This document shows positions 47,481-54,677 of a DNA stretch of 64,000 nt, piece after piece. Below the pieces are notes generated by a model that searched no databases, had not been told where the DNA came from, and was given only the letters and a program-made list of their open reading frames with translations. The position numbers and the translations under genes were made by a program. The stretch is from Novosphingobium piscinae (GTDB lineage Bacteria > Pseudomonadota > Alphaproteobacteria > Sphingomonadales > Sphingomonadaceae), in contig NZ_JACLAX010000003.1 of the NCBI RefSeq assembly GCF_014230355.1, positions 124,001 to 188,000 of the forward strand, written 5' to 3'. Within the stretch, counting starts at the first letter, position 1; each line of letters opens with the position of its first letter.

Positions 47481-48827
47481 TCAGATTGATGGGGTCAGCC
47501 GTAGCAATGCGCTCCCATGTGGATTGACCTTGCGTTCAAGAACGTCCTGCGCGGCCCCATCGGGCCGTTGCGCCCACAGGTCGCGCACTTGCACACGTTG
47601 ATGGATACCTAGTTGCGACAGGGCGATCCGGACCGGCTTGGCTGCCTCGGTGGTGTTAAACAGCGCGACATAGAGATCATCGCCGTGCTCCACACGGGCA
47701 GACCAAATTGGTGTTCCATCAGCGACGAAATGCGGCCGATTGCCAGTGCTGGCCTGATTGACTGCCAATACCTCGCGATTGGTCAGCAGGGCCAGCGTCG
47801 GCGCATCGAGATGGCGCAGATCCCCGCCCATGATCAGTGGCGATCGCGCAATGGACCACAGCGTCATCAGCGTGCGCTGTTCGTCAGGGGTAAAGCGTGT
47901 GTCGCGCTGCCCCAAGGCAAGCCGACCCAGTGGCAGCATGTCAGCATCGGGCCAAGCACCGGGGCGGCGCCACGGGTTCCAGTTTTCCAGACGCGTGAAT
48001 TGCGCCTGCAGCAAAGGCCATTCATCCCAGAAATCATCCGAAATGCGCCACATTTGCGCAAAATTGCGCACATGGCCACCCCGCACCACTGGCGTCTCGC
48101 CCGGCGACAGGCTGAGGATAATCGGCCGCTTGCATCGGCTGATGGCGGCATGGGCGGCCTCGATCTCGGGCGCGTGGGCGTCATAAGGACGGCTCATGTC
48201 GTCCATCTTGATGAAGTCCACACCCCAGGAGGCATAAAGCCGAAAGACGCTGTCATAATAGGCCTGCGCACCAGGCTTGCTCATGTCGACCCCGTACATG
48301 TCGGGGTTCCACGGACAGGTTTGCTCGACATTAGCAATGTCGCGGGCGTAGGATGAAGTGCCCCATATCGGCAGGTTACGCTCGACCGCCGCGCGCGGGA
48401 TGCCACGCATCAGATGCATTCCGAATTTGAGGCCGCGCGCTTGTACCTGACGAGCCAGCGGACCGAAACCACCTCCATCCGCGCTCGAGGGGAATCGGTT
48501 GGGGGCGGGCAGAAGGCGGCCGAAGCCATCCATTGTGGGCGTGGGCTTGGCGGTATACGTGTAACTTGAAGCGTTTGGCTCGTACCATTGAATGTCGATG
48601 GTAAAGATCGAGTAGCCGAACGGCAGCAACTTCTCTGCCATGATTGTGGCGGTGTCGAGCGCCTCCGCCTCATTTATGGTCGTGGCAAAGCTGTTCCAGC
48701 TGTTCCATCCCATCGGCGGGCAGGGTGCCAACGTTGGGTGACGGTTATGCGACCTGGTGTTTGCAAGTGCCGATGAACCAGCGCCAGCCAGTGCCGCCCC
48801 GAGAAGCGATCTGCGATCAAGTTGCAA
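47481..48827 (-). CDS. GH27 alpha-galactosidase / beta-L-arabinopyranosidase, Tat-exported
   Basis: A 448-residue glycoside hydrolase family 27 enzyme. A Tat signal (DRRSLLGAALAGAGSSALAN) leads to the GH27 start APCPPMGWNSWNSF. The nucleophile aspartate is in GVDFIKMDDM near residue 207 and the acid/base candidate in WRISDDFWDEW near 262; the usual C after the nucleophile loop is absent (KMDDM for KxDxC). The C-terminal antiparallel domain ends HGSALLRLTPSI. GH27 acts on alpha-galactosides, and some members on beta-L-arabinopyranosides, so the substrate is open. TTG start, 57 bases after the GH127 stop and in the same reading frame. Confidence 0.87.
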   Translation of the reverse strand: MQLDRRSLLGAALAGAGSSALANTRSHNRHPTLAPCPPMGWNSWNSFATTINEAEALDTATIMAEKLLPFGYSIFTIDIQWYEPNASSYTYTAKPTPTMDGFGRLLPAPNRFPSSADGGGFGPLARQVQARGLKFGMHLMRGIPRAAVERNLPIWGTSSYARDIANVEQTCPWNPDMYGVDMSKPGAQAYYDSVFRLYASWGVDFIKMDDMSRPYDAHAPEIEAAHAAISRCKRPIILSLSPGETPVVRGGHVRNFAQMWRISDDFWDEWPLLQAQFTRLENWNPWRRPGAWPDADMLPLGRLALGQRDTRFTPDEQRTLMTLWSIARSPLIMGGDLRHLDAPTLALLTNREVLAVNQASTGNRPHFVADGTPIWSARVEHGDDLYVALFNTTEAAKPVRIALSQLGIHQRVQVRDLWAQRPDGAAQDVLERKVNPHGSALLRLTPSI

Positions 48828-48884
48828 AGCTGGCCTGCCGGGTTGATGGGTTGCGGTTGGACGATAGCGCGTGAAACGGCCCTG

Positions 48885-51773
48885 TCATGTGCGATTCAGC
48901 CATACGCGAGCGATCGGCAGGGCGTGCTGCGCAGAGGCCACCTTAGGCTTGTCAGGCGCCTTGGTGCCGGGGGCAAAGTCGATCTGACCATCAGCGATTG
49001 GGAACGCGGCTAGTGGTGCCCCGGTGCGATTGGCGCGCAGGAAATACGGAATGGCGCGTAGCGGCGACCCGTCGGCCCACTGCCCCTCCAGCGCGATGGC
49101 GCCGCCCAGCAAGTCCCCCCGCCAGACTGCCGAGGGTGGCGCGGACAGCGGCCTATCGAGGCTCGCCTGATCGGCCTGTTCCCCCGCATAGACCAGCGGA
49201 CCATAGCGCAGCGCGACCTGCCCCCGCGTCGCCTCGACCTGATCGCTGGCGCGGATCTGCTGCACCGCCATGGGCAGCATGAAGGCCACCGTGTCGCCCT
49301 TGCTCCATACGCGCTCGATCACCGCATAGCCGTTTTTGATACGCAAGGGGGCAGGTTGGCCGTTAACCGTCAATTCACTCAGCCCCTCAACCGCCGGGGT
49401 GGCGGTATAGAGAGCGCTGGTCGCCCGGTTAGGCACGCGGACATGCAGGGCAAAGCGCGTGGCCTCCGCCGGGTTTACGGTGATCGCCACGGCCCCGCTC
49501 CATGGGTAATCGGTGCGCTGCACCACCTCGACGGCGGTGCCAGCAACGTCACCGACCGCGATGCGGCTGCCCATGAACAGGTTCACGAACAACGCGTGCG
49601 GCCCCTTCACATAGGCCCAGGTCGGCGCCATCAACAGCGTGCGCGGGATGTTCGCAACACAACAGGGGCAGGAATGCCATTGCGTCCGCTCGGTATGGTC
49701 CAGCGGGTTGGTGTAGCAAAAGCTGGTGCCGTCAAGGTCGATGCTGCCCAGCAAGGCGTTGTACATCGTCTCCTCATAGAGGTCGGCATATTTGGCGTCG
49801 TGATAGGCAAGGTTCATCTTGTACTGAAAGAAAATCAGTCCGCAACTGGAGCAACTCTCGCAATAGGCGTCTTGTTTGAGCGCGTAATCCTTGCCGAAGC
49901 CCTCGGCGGTATCCCCGCTGCCCACGCCGCCGGTAACGTAGTATTTGCGGTTCACCATATTGTCCCACAGCGACATCACCGCGCTCTGGTAATCGACATC
50001 GCCGGTTTCCGCCGCAATGTCTGCCATTCCTGAATAGAAGTAGACGGCGCGCACGGCATGGCCCACAGCTTCATATTGCCGGGCGGGCGGCAGGTGACTT
50101 TGGTCATATTCCGAACCACCCTCACGCGAGTCCAGCAAGAAGCGTGCGAGGCGAATGTAGGCGTCGCCGCGCCCTTGCCCTTCCACATCGTTGACGAAGC
50201 GACCAAAGCGCACCAGTGCCTGCTCCATCTCCTGATGCCCGTCGAACCACGCCCTTTTGCCCGGCCCGATATTGGCCACCCAACAATCGGCCAACTTCCT
50301 GGCGGCATCGTACAGGCGGCGGTCGGTGCCCCCAGTCAGCGTGTAGTGATTGATGGCCGATTCTAGGAAATAGCCCGCGACATAACCTTCATGATTTGCC
50401 CGGTTGCCGGGGTTCCAGCGGGTGGGCCAGTCCTTCCGGTCGGCCAGGGTGAAAGCGGTCTGCAAATAGCCGTCTGGCTCCTGCGCGGCCAGAATGATGG
50501 GTATCCAGCGTTCCAGCGTGGCGCGCATGTGGGCCTGGGCCTGCATCATCTGCGCATCACCACGCGGATCAACCATCAGCGCAAGACAGATGGCCTCTAC
50601 CGTCTGATGCACCCAGGCATTGGAAAACACGTAGCCCTGGTGGCCGCCATGGGCCTCGCCACGCAGCGCCTTGGCTGCCTCGATGAAATTGTCGAGCCCG
50701 CCTCGGCCCGTGGGCAGATCAGTGCGTTCACACTGGGCGATACAATGGGGAATCCAGTTGACGACAAGCGCCTTGTAGCGCGCATTCCACAACGGATTAT
50801 CCATGGCGAAAGCCGTGGTATAGACCACATCAAGCCGCTGGGCTGGCGGCGGCGGCACTACGCGCACACTCAGGGCAGCCCTTGCCAGCTTGCCGCCATC
50901 GGAGCCCACAAGTTGCAGTTGATAGTCGCCGGCCTTCGAAAAGCGTGCCGACGTGATGGCAGAGTTCTCATCTGCGAAAGTTACATCCCCCGGACCGCTG
51001 GCCTTGAACCAGCGCAGCGCTCCGGGCTTGGCCTGCCGTAACCAATGCGCTGCACCTGACAGATAGGTCTGTCCACCCAGCACGGTTTGACGATCTACCC
51101 CCGCGATCACCACCGGTGCCAGCGCTGGCGGCTCCCCTTCACTCATCACTCGCCATCGCAGCAGACCGGCGGCCTTGCCTGCCACCGGCGTCAATTCAAG
51201 GCGCAACCGGTCCGTATGAACAGGCGGGAAATCCAGCTGGTTGAAGCGATCCCCTGTCACTCCCAGCATGGCGCTGGCGCCAACCGGAACAAAGCTCTTG
51301 CCATCCCACCAAGTTAGCCTTGCCGCCTTGGGCAGCGCCACATCCCACCCGTCCTGCGCCCAGAACACCGAGATATGCCCAGTGGTGACCGGTTCGGCCC
51401 AGCGCAGTTCGATCCAGTCAGGCTCGCGGCTGGGCCATGTGCTCCACATGCCCTGAGAGCCGTCGTTAGACGCATGTGGCGCCGGCTGCGCAAAAATCGC
51501 CTTCAGCCAACGGTCGTTGGTCGTGGCGGAGGAACTGGCGGAAGCCAGAGGCGCCAGGTCCACCGGCATCGCTTTGGCCAGTAAGCCTTGGCCCGCCCAC
51601 GCCTGCGCGGCATGCAGCGACAGACCAGCCAAGCCGAGGCCGCCGAGCAAAAAATGCCGCCGTGATGCCGCCAAGCCGATGGGTGCATGTGCCTCGTCCA
51701 CACAGCTGAAACCGTCCGTAAAGGTGCGACCACTACGGCATGCTGCTGAAAAACCGCGATCTGCCCTCAACAT
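48885..51773 (-). CDS. GH127 beta-L-arabinofuranosidase with N-terminal accessory domains
   Basis: About 962 residues. A Tat signal (ASRRHFLLGGLGLAGLS) is followed by a discoidin-like stretch (EPDWIELRWAEPVTTGHISVFW, D...GKSFVPVG) and an Ig-like segment (ISARFSKAGDYQLQLVG), then a GH127 catalytic domain from about residue 300. The GH127 catalytic zinc site is recognisable: GDTAEGF glutamate, YCESCSSCG near residue 637 and CPCCVANIPR near 702. These enzymes release terminal beta-L-arabinofuranose from arabinan-, extensin- or hydroxyproline-linked sugars. Start at ATG 51773 with GGAGG upstream; a GTG at 51701 is an alternative. First gene of the GH127-GH27 unit. Confidence 0.85.
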   Translation of the reverse strand: MLRADRGFSAACRSGRTFTDGFSCVDEAHAPIGLAASRRHFLLGGLGLAGLSLHAAQAWAGQGLLAKAMPVDLAPLASASSSATTNDRWLKAIFAQPAPHASNDGSQGMWSTWPSREPDWIELRWAEPVTTGHISVFWAQDGWDVALPKAARLTWWDGKSFVPVGASAMLGVTGDRFNQLDFPPVHTDRLRLELTPVAGKAAGLLRWRVMSEGEPPALAPVVIAGVDRQTVLGGQTYLSGAAHWLRQAKPGALRWFKASGPGDVTFADENSAITSARFSKAGDYQLQLVGSDGGKLARAALSVRVVPPPPAQRLDVVYTTAFAMDNPLWNARYKALVVNWIPHCIAQCERTDLPTGRGGLDNFIEAAKALRGEAHGGHQGYVFSNAWVHQTVEAICLALMVDPRGDAQMMQAQAHMRATLERWIPIILAAQEPDGYLQTAFTLADRKDWPTRWNPGNRANHEGYVAGYFLESAINHYTLTGGTDRRLYDAARKLADCWVANIGPGKRAWFDGHQEMEQALVRFGRFVNDVEGQGRGDAYIRLARFLLDSREGGSEYDQSHLPPARQYEAVGHAVRAVYFYSGMADIAAETGDVDYQSAVMSLWDNMVNRKYYVTGGVGSGDTAEGFGKDYALKQDAYCESCSSCGLIFFQYKMNLAYHDAKYADLYEETMYNALLGSIDLDGTSFCYTNPLDHTERTQWHSCPCCVANIPRTLLMAPTWAYVKGPHALFVNLFMGSRIAVGDVAGTAVEVVQRTDYPWSGAVAITVNPAEATRFALHVRVPNRATSALYTATPAVEGLSELTVNGQPAPLRIKNGYAVIERVWSKGDTVAFMLPMAVQQIRASDQVEATRGQVALRYGPLVYAGEQADQASLDRPLSAPPSAVWRGDLLGGAIALEGQWADGSPLRAIPYFLRANRTGAPLAAFPIADGQIDFAPGTKAPDKPKVASAQHALPIARVWLNRT

Positions 51774-51826
51774 TCTCCGCACATCCTCCGCCAAGAGCCA
51801 GTCCGGTTCGGCATATGGTTCCTTTA

Positions 51827-51866
51827 TGTCAGCGCTAACATATCCTCCTACAATTATCGGTGGCAA
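51827..51866 (-). promoter_or_regulatory. promoter with LacI-family-type operator for GH127-GH27
   Basis: On the minus strand TTGCCA (51866-51861), 18 bases, then TATGTT (51842-51837) fit a sigma-70 promoter. The near-perfect palindrome TGTTAGCGCTGACA (51840-51827, plus-strand TGTCAGCGCTAACA, one mismatched pair) overlaps the -10. It matches the CG-centred 14-base operators of LacI/GalR-type sugar regulators. The start at 51773 lies about 55 bases downstream. Confidence 0.7.
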
Positions 51867-52482
51867 GTGCTATGGTTGAGGATAACGGAATGGTGGCGAA
51901 CACGCCATTATGCCTTGGATTTCCTTGTCAATTGGAGGACTTTCTATCGCTGAAGACATCGAGACCTCGCCACACTGTCCAGAATACGTCCGACTATACC
52001 GACTTACCCATACCGCCCGTCAGCCGCTTGAGGTAGCGCTATCGGCGGCCAGATACAGAAAATGGGGTAGAGGTCTTGAACGCGATCGCACTGCTAGCGG
52101 CCTTGACGCTGTCGCCGCAAAATCGCCGTGCTGGCGACCTTGCCCCATAGCGCGCCACCTGCTCCCTTGAGGTCGCTGCCGCGCGCCAGCACCTGTTTGT
52201 CCTGACCGACATTGGCGGCGAGCCCGCTGACAGCCAGCCAATGGTGTGTCCGATGCGGTATGCCAGCCGGATCCATCGCGCCTGCCGACGCTGAGGCCAA
52301 TTACTATGTTGCCAACGAGACCCTCGATATGGTCGCCTGAGTCAAGTGAAGCCGCCAGCGGAAAACCTGGGACAGAGTACGCTTCAATCTGAGGCCCGAC
52401 CTGACTGGGGAGAGTCTTGGGGTGATTCAAAGGACGGCCGTGCCCTTAAATGACCTATAATCAATGCAGTATAGGTCAAGTC
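51867..52482. other. island right arm without recognisable gene
   Basis: About 600 AT-rich bases between the GH127 promoter and attR. Short open frames on both strands (for example minus 52094-52300, with SGLAANVGQDKQVL) do not match a family I know. No integrase catalytic motif was seen. The region may be debris of earlier insertions. Confidence 0.5.
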
Positions 52483-52503
52483 CGAATCCCTCCGTCTCCG
52501 CCA
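52483..52503 (+). repeat. attR: 21-base copy of the tRNA-Ser 3' end
   Basis: Identical 21-base copy of 45434-45454, same orientation, ending in CCA. The preceding bases (AAGTC) differ from the tRNA, so only the 3' segment was duplicated. The GC-rich chromosome resumes right after it. Confidence 0.9.
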
Positions 52504-52567
52504 GGGCCGCGCCACCCGCCCGCTCAAGCTCGCCCGCCGCAAGCTGCTGTTGATCCTGCGGTCGGGG

Positions 52568-53737
52568 CTAGGCGGGGTCGATCAGGGCGAGCACGCCGCG
52601 ATTGCACAGGGCACGGACGAATTCGAGGGTCGCCTCGGACCATGCGGGATCAAGTGGGGTCCGTGGGCCGGCGCAGAGCTGGCGGGCGCAGCGGGCGCGC
52701 TCGCCGGTGCAGTCCTCGGCCGAACCATCGACGAACAGGACGCAGGCATCGTCTCCGTTTGCCACGAAGGCAAGCCGGCTGGCGGGGTTGCGTTCGAGCA
52801 CCAGCCCCTGGGCGCAGGCCGCGCGCAGGCGCCTGGACGACAAGGGCCGGTCCGGGCTCCAATCGACCTCAGGGTAGCGCGGCTGGGTGACATGGGCGCC
52901 GAACAGCCGGGCGAAGCCACCCGGGTCGGCAAGGCGTTCGAGCACCATGGCCTGCATTCGCGCGATCGCCGCCGGCGCGATCTCGCCCGGATTGTCCTGG
53001 ACGGTCACCGCGCCGGCATCGCCGTAGCGCTCGTCCTCGCTCAGCTGCGACAGGATCTCGTCGCACCAGGCCGCGGTCAGCTCGGCCACGGAAGGGGCAC
53101 GGAACCCGATCGAATAGGTCATACAATCGTCGCTGAGCGCCACGCCGTCATGGGCAAAGCCGGGCGGCAGATAGAGGATGTCGCCCGGCTCGAGCACCCA
53201 GTCGTGCTCGGCCGTGAATCCGGCGAGCAGGCGCAGATCGTCGTGCGGCTGGAGCGCGGTGGCCGCATCGCAGCGCGGCCCGACCCGCCAGCGCCGGATG
53301 CCGAGACCCTGGACGAGGAACACGTCGTACTGGTCGAAATGCGGGCCGACCCCGCCGCCGCGGGTGGCGTAGCTGACCATCACGTCGTCGATCCGCCAGT
53401 TGGGCAGGAAACGGAACGGCTCGATCAGCGCGGCCACCGCGGGCACCTGCTGGTCGACTGCCTGGACCAGCAGGGTCCAGGGCCCGGGGCCGAGCGTGGC
53501 GAAGCGGTCCGGCGAGAGCGGGCCATGCTCGACCTGCAGCGTGGGGCCCGTGATCAGCCGCGATTCGACGCCCGGCTCGCAGGCCAGTCCGGCAAGTTCG
53601 TCGGGCTCCAGCGGATTGTGCCATTCGGCCCAGGCCTGCCGCAGCAGCAGCGGCTCGCGCTGCCACGTCTGGCGCAGAAAGCCGGCGGGATCGAAGCCGC
53701 GCAGGGCCAAGGGGGCGAAGGAGGCGGTTTCAGCCAT
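52568..53737 (-). CDS. JmjC-type ribosomal oxygenase-like protein (RoxA/YcfD family)
   Basis: A 389-residue cupin-fold oxygenase. The iron-binding HxD is in VGPHFDQYDVFLVQ near residue 132 and the distal histidine in LPPGFAHDGVALSDD near 194. The flanking GDILYLPPG motif matches the RoxA/YcfD group, which hydroxylates Arg81 of ribosomal protein L16 with 2-oxoglutarate and Fe(II). The C-terminal winged-helix-like part is also family-like. Overlaps the DUF188 gene by 8 bases. Confidence 0.85.
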   Translation of the reverse strand: MAETASFAPLALRGFDPAGFLRQTWQREPLLLRQAWAEWHNPLEPDELAGLACEPGVESRLITGPTLQVEHGPLSPDRFATLGPGPWTLLVQAVDQQVPAVAALIEPFRFLPNWRIDDVMVSYATRGGGVGPHFDQYDVFLVQGLGIRRWRVGPRCDAATALQPHDDLRLLAGFTAEHDWVLEPGDILYLPPGFAHDGVALSDDCMTYSIGFRAPSVAELTAAWCDEILSQLSEDERYGDAGAVTVQDNPGEIAPAAIARMQAMVLERLADPGGFARLFGAHVTQPRYPEVDWSPDRPLSSRRLRAACAQGLVLERNPASRLAFVANGDDACVLFVDGSAEDCTGERARCARQLCAGPRTPLDPAWSEATLEFVRALCNRGVLALIDPA

Positions 53738-54188
53738 GGCCGCTGCGCCGCAGCCGGACGAGCACCTCGTCGAGCGCCGAGAGGAAGCGCGAGCGGTCGG
53801 CCTTGCCGAACGGTGGCGGTCCGCCGACCACGTCGCCGTTGGCGCGCAGGTCGGCCATGATCGCCCGCGTCGCCACCGCATGACCGATCGAGGCGGTGGT
53901 GAAGGGCTTGCCGGTTGGCGCCAGGACGGCGGCGCCGGCCTTGAGGCAGCGATCCGCCAACAGGATGTCGGCGGTCACGCAGACCATGCCCGGGGCGGCC
54001 GCGGCGGCGATCCAGTCGTCGGCGGCATCGAATCCGTCCGAGACCAAGATCCGCCGGACCAGCGGATCAGGCGGAACGCGCAGCGGACTGTTGCTGACCA
54101 CCGTGACGGGCACGGCATAGCGCTGCGCCACCCGGTAGATCTCGTCCTTGACCGGGCAGGCGTCGGCATCGACGAGGATGCCGATCAC
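53730..54188 (-). CDS. DUF188 (YaiI/YqxD) family protein
   Basis: A 152-residue protein with the DUF188 signature: ILVDADACPVKDEIYRVAQRY at the N-terminus, DGFDAADDWIAAAA near 52, VCVTADILLADRC near 70 and RSRFLSALDEVLVRL at the end. The family has a PIN-like fold and is a predicted nuclease, not proven. GTG start overlapping the Gre stop. Confidence 0.9.
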   Translation of the reverse strand: MIGILVDADACPVKDEIYRVAQRYAVPVTVVSNSPLRVPPDPLVRRILVSDGFDAADDWIAAAAAPGMVCVTADILLADRCLKAGAAVLAPTGKPFTTASIGHAVATRAIMADLRANGDVVGGPPPFGKADRSRFLSALDEVLVRLRRSGHG

Positions 54189-54667
54189 GCCGCGCCGTCC
54201 TCGTCCGGCACGGTGATGGCGATCACCTCGATCGCCTCGTCGCGGCCACCGAAAGGCAGGACATCGCCCACCTCGGCATCGCCCAGCGCGCGGGCCAGCG
54301 GCGCCGAGAAGGCGACCAGCCCGGCGGCGGGATCAGCCTCGTCATCGCCCACCAGGGTGATCGTCCGGTCCTGTCCGTTGAGGCGGAAGCGCACCGTGGT
54401 GCCGAACGCCACCACGTCCCCGGCGGGAGCTGGCACAAGCTCGGCGGTAATCTCGCGGGTCTGCCAGTAGCGCAGGTCGCGGCGCAGCGCGGTCAGCGCG
54501 GCCTCGTCGCCAGCCGCCGCACCGATGGCCCGCTCCAGCCCGGCCACCCGCGCCCGGATCTGCGCCAGACCGCGCGCGGTCACGCGGTTGGGACCGGGCG
54601 GAATCGGGATCTCGAACCTGGGCTCGAGGTGTTCCTCGTCCCCGTCCCGGCGGAAGGCCACGCTCAT
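54185..54667 (-). CDS. GreA/GreB family transcription elongation factor
   Basis: A 160-residue Gre factor. The N-terminal coiled coil (residues about 33-75, GLAQIRARVAGLERAIG ... LRYWQTRE) carries acidic residues at its tip (GDEAAL), as needed to reach the polymerase secondary channel; it is shorter than in E. coli GreA. The C-terminal domain reads TVRFRLNGQDRTITLVGDDEADPAAGLVAFSAPLARALGDAEVGD. Exact subtype is uncertain. It overlaps DUF188 by 4 bases and is 10 bases from the ABC-F gene. Confidence 0.85.
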   Translation of the reverse strand: MSVAFRRDGDEEHLEPRFEIPIPPGPNRVTARGLAQIRARVAGLERAIGAAAGDEAALTALRRDLRYWQTREITAELVPAPAGDVVAFGTTVRFRLNGQDRTITLVGDDEADPAAGLVAFSAPLARALGDAEVGDVLPFGGRDEAIEVIAITVPDEDGAA

Positions 54668-54677
54668 CGCCAGCCCC

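Larger units (their letters stand above)
45455..52503. mobile_element. cargo-only genomic island in tRNA-Ser(GCU)
   Basis: About 7 kb between the two 21-base repeats. It holds three catabolic genes (carboxylesterase, GH27, GH127) and long gene-poor ends. The sequence is AT-richer than its surroundings at both ends (counted: 28 of 60 G+C at 45601-45660, 55 of 120 at 51841-51960, against 46 of 60 at 53341-53400 outside). I see no integrase, transposase or toxin-antitoxin gene. The element may be the remains of a larger island or may have been mobilised by an integrase elsewhere. Confidence 0.85.

Noticed and set aside
52020..52430. Minus-strand open frames in the island right arm as an integrase or transposase.
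   Set aside because: The two overlapping frames show no catalytic motif, no similarity I recognise, and no consistent coding pattern.
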